Positions 45,580 through 56,742 of a DNA stretch of 64,000 nucleotides are shown here, piece by piece (positions within the stretch are counted from its first letter, which is position 1; every line of letters starts with the position of its first letter). This DNA comes from Exophiala sp. HKRS030 (taxonomy: Eukaryota > Ascomycota > Eurotiomycetes > Chaetothyriales > Herpotrichiellaceae), in the NCBI GenBank assembly GCA_023897205.1, contig JAHWDD010000007.1:4712001-4776000 (forward strand), given 5' to 3'. The notes under the pieces are model-generated. The model did not search any database. It saw only the letters and a program-made list of their open reading frames with translations, and was not told where the DNA came from. The position numbers and the translations under genes are program-made.

Positions 45580-47301
45580 ATGGCGCCAAAGAGAGAGAAA
45601 CCAATTGTGCCTCGACTTGAAGACAACAATGACGACACTGGAAATGCAGCTACCTCGTCTGGATCGACCGAGGCAGCAGGCGAAGAAAGACAAGATGTGC
45701 AAGGAGGTTTCTTGTTCATCACCTCGACGGGAAGGAGGTCGTCGGTGAAGGATACACAAAGACTGAAAACGTTACGTTCACATGTCATGCACAACTACCT
45801 GGGTCGGGTCAATGCAGACAAGGATGACAACGACAAACACCATGAAGAGAAATCCGTCGACAAGCAAAAATCACAGCCTCCATCGGTCGGTGGGCAAAAG
45901 ATGAGATTTCGATTACGGTCGGGAGAAATGGAGTTGAAATTCCCGTCTCGTAGTCGCAAGCACCGACAAGGTCGAGGAAGCAGGTCGCTTGCAACCTTGG
46001 ACGAAACCCCTGACGAGGCTCCACAGCATATCCATCCTTTGGCGGTGGCTGGCCCGAGTTCGCATCGTGTTGATCCGTTTAACTCGTTGGCCATCGAAAT
46101 GGATCCTATTGACGAAATTCTTTTGGTTCGATTTCGTACGATTGAGAGGCGGCCGTGGTGTCCGATCAATGGTCAAGGGTCGTGGTCATCGTTTGCCCTG
46201 ACAGATCAGCTTGTTTTCCACGCAACCATGTATTCATGGAACATGAGTTTCAGAAACAGGAGGGGTGTGGGATTAGTGATTGAATCAACAGAACCCGAAA
46301 CAGAATTGCGGATACTTCAACATAAAGGGGCAGCAATCAAGTTAATCAATGAACGGTTATCGAATGACGACAAGGCAACAACTGATGAGTCCGTGGCAGC
46401 TATTGCAGCCCTGACAAATATAGCATTGATCGATGCATCGAAGGAGGAGGCAACTAAACACATGCAAGGTCTTCGGCTTGTAACGGCAATGCGTGGTGGG
46501 ATAACATCCTTTGTGGGAGGGATTCGTAATCATCTGTCAAGGCTGATCAGTTTCAACGACATGATGTATTCGGAGCTGTTTAATGAAGGACTGAAGGTTC
46601 CTCCATTGCCACTGCTGGAGGAATCATGGTCACAGGTCGAACAATCACACATTGACGAGCCTTTACCAGGTCTTGGACAAACGGCGCTGAGAAATGGAGG
46701 CATCACACCTCATCCAATAATCGAAGTATTGGAAGACATTCGACAGTTGTGCCACTCGGAGCAATCATACCCACTGCTCCAGGCGGATGAAAAAGGCAGA
46801 ATGATTCGCGGAGACTCATGCCATCGCCTTGAACGACGGTTGAGGACGATGATCTGGTCGATGGATGAGTCGGTGGAAGAAAATATGACTAATACAGTAT
46901 GGAGAGCAGCAGTGATTGCAGCTTTGGCGTATGTTCATCATTACCTTCGTGGAAACCCACTTCGATACCGACATTTTACGATACTGTCGGAACAATTGCA
47001 TAGGACGCTTCTTAGCATGGAAGACGATCTATCCGAGTTTGACTTTGCGCCGGCGTTACTGATTTGGATCTTGAGCACCGCGTCGATCGTGGGACCAGTG
47101 ACCAGGACACGTGAGGAGTTTGTCGTCAGGTTGGAAAAGGCGTGTTTTCGGTTTGGATTAGTGAGCTATGATCGATATCGATGGGTGTTGAAAGGGTTTC
47201 TCTGGGTTGGTGAGGCGGACGAGGAGCGGTACTCGGAGCTCTGGCAGCAAGTGGATAGTTTGCTGCAAGCGCGGTATCTCATGACGATGGACGAGTTCTA
47301 A
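45580..47301 (+). CDS. fungal-specific transcription-factor-like protein without zinc cluster
   Basis: A single exon of 573 residues from the ATG at 45580 (MAPKREKPIVPR). The block GGFLFITSTGRRSSVKDTQRLKTLRSHVMHNYL (about residues 42-74) matches the short conserved motif 'FlFi......kd...+..vRsHvm..y' seen at the start of many fungal proteins of the Fungal_trans_2 type. A basic stretch follows (SRSRKHRQGRGSRS). The rest is helical and fits the middle-homology region, including FALTDQLVFHATMYSWNM and HYLRGNPLRYRHFTILSEQL. No Cys6 zinc cluster is present. Such zinc-less members are common in ascomycetes and mostly uncharacterised; a nuclear regulatory role is inferred. Confidence 0.75.
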   Translation: MAPKREKPIVPRLEDNNDDTGNAATSSGSTEAAGEERQDVQGGFLFITSTGRRSSVKDTQRLKTLRSHVMHNYLGRVNADKDDNDKHHEEKSVDKQKSQPPSVGGQKMRFRLRSGEMELKFPSRSRKHRQGRGSRSLATLDETPDEAPQHIHPLAVAGPSSHRVDPFNSLAIEMDPIDEILLVRFRTIERRPWCPINGQGSWSSFALTDQLVFHATMYSWNMSFRNRRGVGLVIESTEPETELRILQHKGAAIKLINERLSNDDKATTDESVAAIAALTNIALIDASKEEATKHMQGLRLVTAMRGGITSFVGGIRNHLSRLISFNDMMYSELFNEGLKVPPLPLLEESWSQVEQSHIDEPLPGLGQTALRNGGITPHPIIEVLEDIRQLCHSEQSYPLLQADEKGRMIRGDSCHRLERRLRTMIWSMDESVEENMTNTVWRAAVIAALAYVHHYLRGNPLRYRHFTILSEQLHRTLLSMEDDLSEFDFAPALLIWILSTASIVGPVTRTREEFVVRLEKACFRFGLVSYDRYRWVLKGFLWVGEADEERYSELWQQVDSLLQARYLMTMDEF

Positions 47302-48141
47302 TATTGAGTGCTATGGGCGTAATGATAGGTAAACTTACCTGGTTGATAGTATTTTTGTAGCGATTGAAGATGGAAATACAGGTACATTAGGTTGTCGAGT
47401 GCAACTTGCAAGGCTACCTACGGAATGTGTGGATGTGGCTGAGCCAGTCTGATGCCAAGAGCTTTGGCCTAAAGTTCAGCCACTGTGGCCGTGGCCTGGG
47501 CCTGGGAGCAGGAAGCGTGCGGGGGATCCAGTGCCTTTAACCTCGGTCCCCTTATCCCAAGGTCATAGTTAAGGACAGTGCCTATATTTCCCGGGATTTA
47601 GGTGCTTAGATGGAGGGCTCTCCCCAATTGTATACCTAAAATGATACCTACCTTAGGTACCTAGCACCTACACGTGTTTATGAGGGGTGGCACCTAGGTG
47701 GCACATCCTTGATACTGGCATGGTCCTTCCTCAATTGCTCCAAGCTCATCCGAGTCACACGTTGAATTGACTGTCGCTGCACGGTTCGAACCGGCCGAAA
47801 TGATAATGGGTTGATCGCATCATCGACCGTGACCATCACCATCATCACCATCATCACCATCATCACCATCATCGCCATCATCGCCAACATTGTCCATTCC
47901 GACCTCATTCTCTTATTGACCACGCAATCGGCTCAAGGTCCGACTCTCCAACCCGTGGTGACTAATTCACACAACCTCACCTCGTTTTGTTTACTCGGGC
48001 CAATTCCATTCCCCACCCCGCTTATCGCACGACATCGCCCGTGAGCCATTCACCCATCATCCATCCATCCATAACCCACCACCCATTTCGTATCTCCGTC
48101 ATCCATCGTTCTCCCAGAAGTTGTACCACATCCCTTCAACC
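47302..48141. other. intergenic region with ATCACCATC repeat
   Basis: Contains CCTAGGTA-type palindromes near 47640-47700 and the simple repeat at 47831-47886. The right part is CCATCC-rich 5' leader of the F-box gene. No gene is supported. Confidence 0.6.
47831..47886. repeat. 9-bp repeat (ATCACCATC)
   Basis: About six imperfect copies of a 9-bp ATCACCATC unit, the last ones changed to ATCGCCATC. Non-coding. Confidence 0.9.
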
Positions 48142-50081
48142 ATGTGTCAATTACTAGATCTCTCTCCAGAGATATTGCATAATATATTCTATTACGTTGA
48201 GCCTACAGATCTAAGTCGCCTGTCTCGTTCATGTCGGCACTTTCATCAGTTCATTGATAACGATGACTTTCTGTGGAGATTGCATTACTTCTCTCGATTT
48301 GTAAGACTCCAATGCAACTCCTCTAACCTGCTGTGTGACTCGCTGTCATTCCACAGGATTTCTATTCTCCCTTGTCTCCTCTTTCCAAGAAGCTAGACTA
48401 ATCATTGACTGTCATTCGAACAGGACCCCATCGACGATGCTACTACCGCGACGTCGTCATGGAAGAACAAGTTAGCAGATCTGGTCAATGTCCAAAAGAT
48501 CTTGGAATCCGAGCAAGATCTTGTCAAGGTATGTCGCCGAGTTTGTTACCTGGTGCACGGCAATGACATGGAATCTTATCACCTTGACCACGGTGACATC
48601 CACCATTCTAACTGATATAGGACTCCAACGTCAACTACATTCTAGAGCGCTGCATAGAACTAGCCACCCACTCACAATTACCCTCGAACAAAAATCTAGC
48701 ATTTCTAAATCGATTGTTTCGAAATCCCATCAATGTATCAAACTTTTTATGTCGATCGAGTATCTTCACCAGTGCCAAACCCAGTCTGTGGCCATGGAAA
48801 TCCAATCCCGAACTTCGTCAACTCTCTGCTCGCCTCCATGTCCTTTGCGGTATGGATCTGGATTCCGCCTGGCCCAGTCGCGACGAGCTGGTGTGCCCAC
48901 ATTTCTCCCCAGATGAGGAAGACACCAATCCGAATATGTATCCCTTACGTTTTGTCCATCCATACGCTCGATCACGAGTCTACGACCTTCGTCGCTACAC
49001 CGACGCCAACATGTGGGGTCCATTCATGGATGACGGCAGTCAAGCCACCGATTGGGAGAAAGTCCAAGCCATCATGATCGTACTCGCCTATAATCTGCGC
49101 GTCTACACTGAAAGAAGGAACCCGCCTAATTTGGATCTCGAAGACGATGACGATGAAGAAGAGAACTCTTCGGAAGATCGCCCGTCGTCAAACTCTCAGT
49201 CATCATCTTCATCCTCGTCATCCTCCAATTCCCCGACATCTCAAGCCACAGCCTCTTCCTCCTCATCACGACCGCCCCGACCATACTCACCATACAGCGC
49301 ACAGCTATGGGATGAACCATTCCGAGGCATCGCTCAGAACAGTTTCAAATCACGTCGTCTAGCCACATCTGAGAACCTCGCTCCCTCATTACACCCCGAT
49401 CTGGACGCCTTAGATCCTTATGGTATCACCGGTACCTGGACACGTGTCGTATGTTTCCTCGACTACAACGATCTTTACACATTCAACTTTGAAAACGAAG
49501 ATATCCCGCTCGCTCAAGAACGCGAACCCATTAGTATCAAGGAAGCGTTCCGGTTGATCCGGTTACAACTACGCGTCACCAAGATCGAAGAACCTGGAGA
49601 AGACGATGGCCAGGATTATCCCGTGGTGCATTTTCAGGGCACCAGCAAGAGTTCCTTCATGGCATGGGATCCCAATGCTAACAGCAGAATCAGAGGTAAG
49701 CCTCCCCCTTTCTTGCATATTTGCCGACCTTCCCCGTTTCTTGTACCTTTTGCCCGCTCTAGCCCCCTTCAAATCCACGAGTTGACAGCCACCGCAGGCA
49801 CCGTACGACAAACACCCGCAGGCGCCATCCGATGGACGACATTCAGTATTTTCCACGGCGAAGAGCGCTGGCGCAGCGAAGGCGTTCAGATCGGCGGCCT
49901 ACGCTCCGCCCGCGGCGTATTAGGCAACTGGTTCGACAAGGACTACGACGTACATGGGCCCGCGGGTCCCACGGCTTTTTGGAAGGTCAGCGACGATATC
50001 GTCGAGGACAAACCCGTCGCGCTCGTCGGTCTTGACCATCACTGGGCGAACGAGATTGTACATGTGATTTTTTCGACTTGA
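48142..50081 (+). CDS. F-box protein
   Basis: Four exons (48142-48300, 48424-48528, 48621-49695, 49798-50081) give 540 residues. The F-box is at the very N-terminus: LLDLSPEILHNIFYYVEPTDLSRLSRSCRHFHQF, then DDFLWRLHY. A Ser-rich low-complexity stretch lies in the middle (about 225-260). The C-terminal half is beta-rich (YGITGTWTRVVCFLDYNDL, FSIFHGEERWRSEGVQIGG, GVLGNWFDKDYDVHGPAGPTAFWK), a block conserved in this fungal F-box family. The last intron is 102 nt, a multiple of three, so it can be mistaken for coding sequence; splicing it restores RGTVRQTPAGAIRWTTF. F-box proteins recruit targets to SCF ubiquitin ligases via Skp1. The target here is unknown. No frame problem is seen. Confidence 0.88.
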
Positions 50082-51323
50082 GTGTTTGGAAACCGAGAAG
50101 TGAGAAGTGAGAGGGGAATAGGAGTGCGTGCGTGCGTGTGTATATGTGTGTGTATGTGTGTGTATGTGTACGTGTTGTGTGTCCTGGAGCTGAGTGCTAC
50201 GAAGAAGCGATAAGACCACGTCATGATAGGAATGGGCTTTCGAGTCAGACAGGACAGGATAGAGAGGGATACGTCCAGGTACAAACAACGACCACAGGTA
50301 TGACAATGCTGAATAGATACGAAGACGCGAGACGATGCATGCACACATCACATGCGGACCCAACCCTCCGAATTGTATATGTTCATTTTCCCATGTCCCA
50401 TTTCTCTCAGACATTTCTCTCAGACCGGCCTCCCAGCCTTTCCGACTCAGCGTCTGCTCTGGCTTTCTCAACCATGCGTTCGCAGTTGTAGCCTCCTCAC
50501 AAGGAGGCTGGTTTCCGGTTTCCCTCCAAGTCGGCAGGTTCCCTTTTACATTCCTGTCTACCGTCTACTGCCCAGGTATCGACCAGATAGCCATCAACAC
50601 GCAAGACATCTGTTCATCCATCCATCCATCCATCCATCCATCCATTCACAGGGTACACAGTCATGCATCGAAACCCAGATGCGGGAGTAAAAGCGGTCGT
50701 CTGTCGATCATCCATCGCTCATCCATCGGTCTTACGCTCGAAGATTTAATTTCCTTTCTGTGAGAAAAAATCTGACAAGGAGTAAGACAGGTAGGTAGGT
50801 AAGCAGATAGTTGTTAGATAGATACATAGATGGATACATAGATAGGCAGACGGATGGATAGATGGCCAGGAAGATTGGTCAATTGGGGTGGTGGCGCGCA
50901 AGATGGGTGGGCGTGGACGGCTAAGAGAGTGGGAATGCACAGATAGATGAGCGGCTGCGGGTAGATACCTACTGTAGGCTCGTTCGTTGATGTGGATGAG
51001 TCAGTCTGTTGTCTTCGAGCTTGAGATATGTGGTTGTTTTCATCATCTTTATACCCATGGTTTCGTCGCAGATCAAGGTAGACTCGAGGTATAAATCACA
51101 GTTGCGTAAAATTTCATTGTCACATGTAATAGTACTTCTTTGATAGCTTCAAGCGAGATGTACAGTTTTGTCATCAAATGCATATCCACCGGCCACAGAC
51201 GTCAAGCCTAGAATTCCTCGTAAAGATGCCTTTCCCAAGACAAGAGCTGATTCAAGCCTATTTGGAACCAACGCCCGCTAATTCATCAATGATTCAACCA
51301 GGAAAATTGTTTTCCACCATTTT
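50082..51323. other. intergenic region with microsatellites
   Basis: Between the 3' ends of the F-box and UPF0658 genes. It holds a TGTGTAT/GTGTGT tract at about 50125-50180, an ATCC repeat at 50614-50645 and a GATA/GATG-type degenerate repeat at about 50800-50860. No gene was seen. Confidence 0.65.
50614..50645. repeat. ATCC tetranucleotide repeat
   Basis: Eight contiguous ATCC/CATC units in the F-box 3' flank. Confidence 0.9.
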
Positions 51324-52507
51324 TTAGTCGATTTCCATTCTGCCTTGAGATGGACCTGCATGAGACATCTTGCCTGCCGATACCCCAGGTGCCATTTCAG
51401 TTGCGTATGGTGCGTAGGCGCTTCCCATGGGTTTTTCATCATCTTCGATTGGTCGCGTTTTGGTGATATAAGGTTTGAGACCCTTGCCGTAATTATGTGC
51501 ACAAATACAGGCAAGAACGATGGTCAAAAGAATCAAAATGATTGTCAATACCGCGAACGTTGACAACTCCTTTCGCGCGGGTGCGTAAGCCTTTTCCCGA
51601 GCTGCCGAGTACATGCGGACCAATTTGAAGATGAAATAGGCCAATCCACCAAAATAGAGAATCTGTAGAAGAAGCGATTAGTACTCGATATCTGAAAATC
51701 TGGCATGGATCATGAACATACAAGGACGGCAATTGTGCCCCATAGATTTTCTTTGCGTACGAACCAGGCCGCTGCCAACAAGATTAAGATTGTGACGGGA
51801 ATCGCGGCAATGGTGAGATAGAATTCGGTGTTTTGCTGTCGGGTGACGATGACAACAAACTGGACAGTAAATCCGAGAAAAAAGAAGAAATCGAACTTGA
51901 GAAGAGCGATGTAGACTTGATAGTAGAGATAACGGCGTTTCATGCGTAAGTCGGCCGAGATTCGTTTGTAGATGGTCCAAGCAAATTCATCGTTCAGCTT
52001 CCAGGCAATGAAACTCATGCAAACGGTTCCGAGAGCAAGAATACAGGGAATGGCCAGGAGGAAGGGCCTTGTGTCGGCCCACATGCTGTCATGAACCACA
52101 TCGTCTTCGCGCAAGTCATTTATGGCATCTTTGATCTGTTCCATTTGTACAGCGCCGTAGATGAGAAGGCCGACATTGTACATGACGAGGCCGATAATCT
52201 GGATGGTATTCTTCATGCGTAAAGCGTCCCAAACCAGCAGGAGCTGATAGAGGAAACCGAAGATATATAGGGTTAAGAAGGTGGGGATGGTGCGAGCAGA
52301 GTTGCTCGAGGTGCTATTCGGATCATTGGATTCTTGAAGATGGATCTGGAAGTGACCAAAGACATAGCTGCGAATTGGATCAGTCGGGTGCCCTGAAGTG
52401 TGAGAATTGAGTCGGATAATTTACCTTTCAAAGGCCAGAATGATACACGCCTGGATCAGGGCGACAATGGCGAAAGACCATGTCCACTTTGAGTTGGGAA
52501 GGTACAT
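51324..52507 (-). CDS. UPF0658 Golgi membrane protein
   Basis: Three exons (52507-52425, 52367-51722, 51662-51324) with introns of 57 and 59 nt give 355 residues. The protein begins MYLPNSKWTWSFAIVALIQ and continues YVFGHFQIHLQ, then TIPTFLTLYIFGFLYQLLLVWDALRMKNTIQIIGL, the strongly conserved block of the UPF0658 family. About seven hydrophobic segments follow, including KFDFFFFLGFTVQFVVI and FAVLTIILILLTIVLACICA. The C-terminal 60 residues are soluble. Fission-yeast members of the family have been placed at the Golgi; the molecular function is unknown. All junctions keep frame and conserved sequence, so the structure is well supported. Confidence 0.9.
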
Positions 52508-54132
52508 GATTGAGCGTGATCGTTTTCCTTCAGGATTGTTCACAGCATACCCTTGGCGCTGATGGAAGCCGCCAGGTAAAGGTTGATAGGCTTCTTGACC
52601 TCCGAGGAGGGATTCTCTGACAGTGTGAGAACGAATTTTGGCGGCGATGATGGTAAGATGATGTGGTCAAGAAGGCTGGATACGAAGTTACCACAACGAA
52701 GAGGTTGTGGTTCGGCCCAGCGACGTTTGTACGTCGTCAATCGAATGGAGTGATCTCAAGCTAGCAGAGATGTTGAGGTGGGAGGTGAAGGGCTGAAGTA
52801 GGTGTTCTGGAACGGAGAAGGAAGGTAGAGCGCGGACGACGAGGGGAGGTCAAGGCGTCGAGTGTTAAGAAAAGGCCCAAGTTGAGTTTGCTTGTGAAAG
52901 GCTGTCAAGCGTACGAGGTTGAAGCGTACGAGGTTGACTCTTGAGAAGGAGTTTGGGTGAGGGCTGAAACGGAGAGAGGGGGAGTGACAGAAGCGGATTG
53001 GTGCAGGGCGTGTCGGGTGCGGCGTGGCCAAGAAACCGTGGAGGGATTTGGGATTTAGGAGGACAGAAGGCTTGTCGAGAGATCTGGGGTAGCGGTGCGA
53101 TTGGTAGAAGACAATATGTGAGGACTCGTAGATTCGCGGGACACGAGAAGCTAGAAAACGAAAGTGGGTGTCTTGAAGCAGAAGTGGTAGCAATCGACGA
53201 GGAGGAACAAAAGCAGAAAGGGAAGAGAAAAGGATAAGGATAAGAGGAGAGTTTGGAGAGAGGACAAGAGAACGAGAAGACAAGAAGCGAGCGCTAGGAG
53301 AAAAAGGCACGGAGTTGCAGTGAAAAAGTGGATTGATATGCAGTTTCAGTTTTTGGGTGGCATCTTCCGCTCTGTCTGTGTGAGTCGAGTTCCAAGGTTG
53401 TCAGCCCAGCCGTTTTGACGAGGCAACCCGAGAAAGCGAGTTCTAATCTGTCATGCTCGGTAGACCATATCTACCTCTGTACGGTCTACGTCTAACAAGT
53501 AAGGGGACGTGGGAGATTAGCCACGAGAATACAAAAAGAGTCGCGGTCTCCGTAAATAAAGATGGACGTGCATGGATCAAGTGCATCAAGTGCTTTGTTT
53601 AGCAACCTCGATGGGCACTGCCAGCCTCGAATTGCCTAAGGTGTCGGCGCCTTTCGTCTTCGGGGCGCGTTCTGCCTCTTGGGCTCTTGGGACTCTTGGG
53701 GCTCTTACAAGTCACGCCGAAAGGGCCTTTTGGGCGACTTGGAGTGCCTCGGCGAGGTCGCTTAAGAGAGAATCTGACAGTCGGTGGGTCAGGACTTGGC
53801 ACTGGCAGCCTATCACGGTCGTACATGCGAGCCTTGGCATGCTTTGGCTGAGTTTCCTTCATGAATCGGAGGCTCGGCCCTTGAGGATTTGGGCTGATGA
53901 GGCTGTGCCTGTGGCAGGAGGAGGTGGCACAGCGTGGTACGGGTGGGGGGACTGACAGTTTCCCCAAAGATCACGTGTGAGCCACCATCCACTATGAGCC
54001 ACAGCCACAGAACACATCTCACGTGTTGTTTAGTCTGCCGACCGGTCATGTGATCTTCCTTCCGATTCCTCAGACATGTTCCACACGTTCTTGCTCAGCA
54101 GACGAAACGAATACATAAATCGACATCTGCTG
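52508..54132. other. intergenic region
   Basis: Left part is the UPF0658 promoter, rich in GAGA/GGAGG on the plus strand. A long minus-strand frame there (about 52756-53310) is Ser/Pro/Leu-biased and reflects this composition. CACGTGTG and ATCACGTG-type E-box motifs occur at 53970 and 54020. No gene is supported. Confidence 0.55.
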
Positions 54133-55233
54133 TCATACCGTTCCAATCAACTGGACGACCTCGCTCTGAACCCTTTGTAAGTGCCCGATTAGATGAGCAC
54201 CAAGACTGTCTCCGAAAACTCCAAAGGCATCTGCCCCGTTCCGCGACATTGTGGACTGTTGTTGTCCATGATACCTCGAAGATGGTGATTTCACACTGGC
54301 ATCTTTGATTCGCGTCGAGAGCACATTGACGAGGAAGTTCATCCGTCGCAGTTGTGTTGATATCACACTCGCTTTTATCTGCGTCTCGGTCGCCCTATCG
54401 AGACAATACTCCCCAATCATCACTGGCTGACACGAAATTCGCATCTCATTTCTTTCATGACCGAGCAAGCCAATGCTCGGCGAAGAGGACGTGGACTTCG
54501 GGTCGTGTCCCATATTCTGCTCGTCACGAGCTAGGGCGTAATACCACGACGTGATCTTCTGACAGATTGTTGCCATTATCAGTTGCAACTGAGGTTTCCA
54601 AGAGCATGAGCACCTGAGCATTCTGGAGAGCGCCTTGATGGCTTCGCTATTTTCTCTAAGCACAGATCCTGCCGTTTGCTGTACGTCATTCTTCGCCTGA
54701 GATCCTAGTTCTGTGCCATCCACTGTCGATAAGCATAGCGTGGAGGGAGTGTGAAGGGATTTGAGGATCCTGTCCGCAAAATAAAAGCAGCATGTTCCGG
54801 AGTGCGGGTGCGTTTGGTCCTCAGCTGTCCATTGCATGTCATCATGACCCAAGCTATCCTTCAAAATGAGGCTGCTGTGTTTCGCTGGTTGCGTTACAAG
54901 TTGAACGTAATCCATGCTCGGCTCAGCTACTACATCTCCCATTGAGTCACTGATAGTCGCAACACGTTCAAACGAGTTCGCAGACGCGGGTGATAGATCG
55001 ATTGAAATTGGTGCACCATCGTCGAGAGGGATGTCGGTGTTGGAATCGGCGCAGGTGAGCAAGTCCAAGCTGAATACGTCATCTGGTATAAGTATCATCG
55101 CGCTTTGAGGCTCTGCTTGTGGAAGGCTGACAGTCTGAGGCCGCTCCTTCGAGCCATATTCATCTCCAAACGCCTCTGCACGCAAATTTGATGCTATTCG
55201 GTGCTGGCCAAACGTTTGACGCATGGATGCCAT
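54133..55233 (-). CDS. AflR-domain protein lacking the DNA-binding zinc cluster
   Basis: A 366-residue protein in one exon from the ATG at 55233 (MASMRQTFGQHRIASN). The central block NSEAIKALSRMLRCSCSWKPQLQLIMATICQKITSWYYALARDE (about 200-244) matches the C-terminal domain of aflatoxin/sterigmatocystin regulators, with the pattern 'L..mL.C.Cs....l.ll...i..kil.WY.aa'. The next gene to the right, a complete AflR-like regulator, has the same block (LSTILVCPCSENQDIGLLAAAVCLSML). Typical AflR proteins start with a Zn2Cys6 cluster. Here none is found in the N-terminal 100 residues nor in any frame of the 350 bp upstream. It could be a co-regulator, a dominant-negative partner, or a gene that lost its first exon. 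Its neighbours suggest a role in the adjacent metabolite locus. Confidence 0.75.
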   Translation of the reverse strand: MASMRQTFGQHRIASNLRAEAFGDEYGSKERPQTVSLPQAEPQSAMILIPDDVFSLDLLTCADSNTDIPLDDGAPISIDLSPASANSFERVATISDSMGDVVAEPSMDYVQLVTQPAKHSSLILKDSLGHDDMQWTAEDQTHPHSGTCCFYFADRILKSLHTPSTLCLSTVDGTELGSQAKNDVQQTAGSVLRENSEAIKALSRMLRCSCSWKPQLQLIMATICQKITSWYYALARDEQNMGHDPKSTSSSPSIGLLGHERNEMRISCQPVMIGEYCLDRATETQIKASVISTQLRRMNFLVNVLSTRIKDASVKSPSSRYHGQQQSTMSRNGADAFGVFGDSLGAHLIGHLQRVQSEVVQLIGTV

Positions 55234-56742
55234 GTCCGAGGACACAAGCTCTCCTTGCTTCCTTTGAGGCTGAATGCTGCTAATGACTTGTCTTAAGCAG
55301 CGCTATTTTCGATCATTGACTGGAACCTCTTGCCGAACAAAAGTTTCCTGACCATAGAAATCCCTTTCCTCATACAGTCTCACCCTCGAAAGCTGAAGAA
55401 GGCGTTTCGCAACTCATGTGAGATTGTCAGCAGATTTGGGGGGGTGGCAGGCGTTATGTCATGAGACCGACCACAAAAAGACCAACATAGTTGCATACAC
55501 CATCTGCAAGTACGGCTCCACATAGTGATTTTGAGGCTGCTTGATTTCAGGCGTGAATGCAGCAACTGACCTAGTGCTCATGTTGTCGGCAGAGTCAAAG
55601 TCCTACACTCTGGACTGCATGCACCGTCCCTGCATCATGTGCGGCTAAGGATACTCGACATGTGCAGACGATCACACTTTCAAATGCCCTCATCTCTTGC
55701 ATTGTCGGTTAGCAACCTGGGTAGCCATGTGATTATGGTTCATTGGGCTTATGAACGAGCCAATCAACCAGGATCCTACGCGACTCGCAACTCGCAACTC
55801 GCGATCCACAGCATATCAAGAATCCAGAATGCTATGGTTCTATACCAAACCTTGCCAATTTTCTAATGTTTGTCTCAATCGATGCTTCTGGTCACACGGC
55901 TCAAAAGTTAACTCTCAGCGTTCAAGGTAATTTGCCGGATATTGCGACATAAGAAGAAAAACGCACGCAATAGCACATCGATCGTTTGCGGAGAAGGCCT
56001 ATGGTGCAGTACAAACCAAAGTCACCGCTGATTTCGGGCACAGGGGAATCACTTTGCTTGCATTTGCGAGCCATATTGGGCCACTTCGGCTGTGCTTAAG
56101 CGACAACTTACTAGCACGACCAATCCTAGAATTGACCGCCTCGCGTATTGATCTGACCATCAAGACTGACCTCAAAGAGGACAATTCACCTGGTTCCCCT
56201 CTCAACATTTTCGACAACGGTGGAGACTTCCTGCCACTGTCATTCTCTTGCTTTGTTTCCTTGCCCTTAGCTTACCTAATGGGAGAACTCCATCTCCCCG
56301 GCTATCAACCCTTTACTTTGTGTGATTGTGATTCAGTATCCAACCAATTGCTTATCACACAGTACCACAGTACATAATTTACCGAATCATTGACCCTCTC
56401 AACGACTTCCTTGAACCTTCATTTGTGAGAGTAAAGCAGAACTATCAGCCTTCTGCCGCAGCAATCGATGAAGGATTGATACCGCCGCTCAAGGATATCC
56501 ATCAACATATAGCATATCAGACAAATCATTTGCCAACGGTGGTTTTCTCACTGGCCCAGCACGGTTCACCACGATACATGACCCACAATCAATACGCTCA
56601 GTAAAGGACTAATGGCTACACATCTCTGGTGATACCTCATACCGATCATAACACTCCGGAACATCCGCTGATGACCACTGCCGACAAGAAAACCTCGACG
56701 GCTGGTCACTGCTCTCATCTCCGCTAGCATTCTTGATTCAAG
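55234..56742. other. intergenic region between two AflR-like genes
   Basis: Divergent promoter of the two regulator genes. No AflR-type TCG(N5)CGA site was found by eye. Short direct repeats CGCAACTCGCAACTCGCGA occur near 55788-55803. No gene is supported. Confidence 0.55.

Noticed and set aside
47770..47795. GGTTCGAACC resembling a tRNA T-loop
   Set aside because: No paired T stem, D arm or acceptor stem surrounds it.
52756..53310. Minus-strand frame of 184 codons upstream of the UPF0658 gene
   Set aside because: Biased Ser/Pro/Leu composition from a GA-rich plus strand, no motif, and it overlaps the promoter of a well-supported gene.
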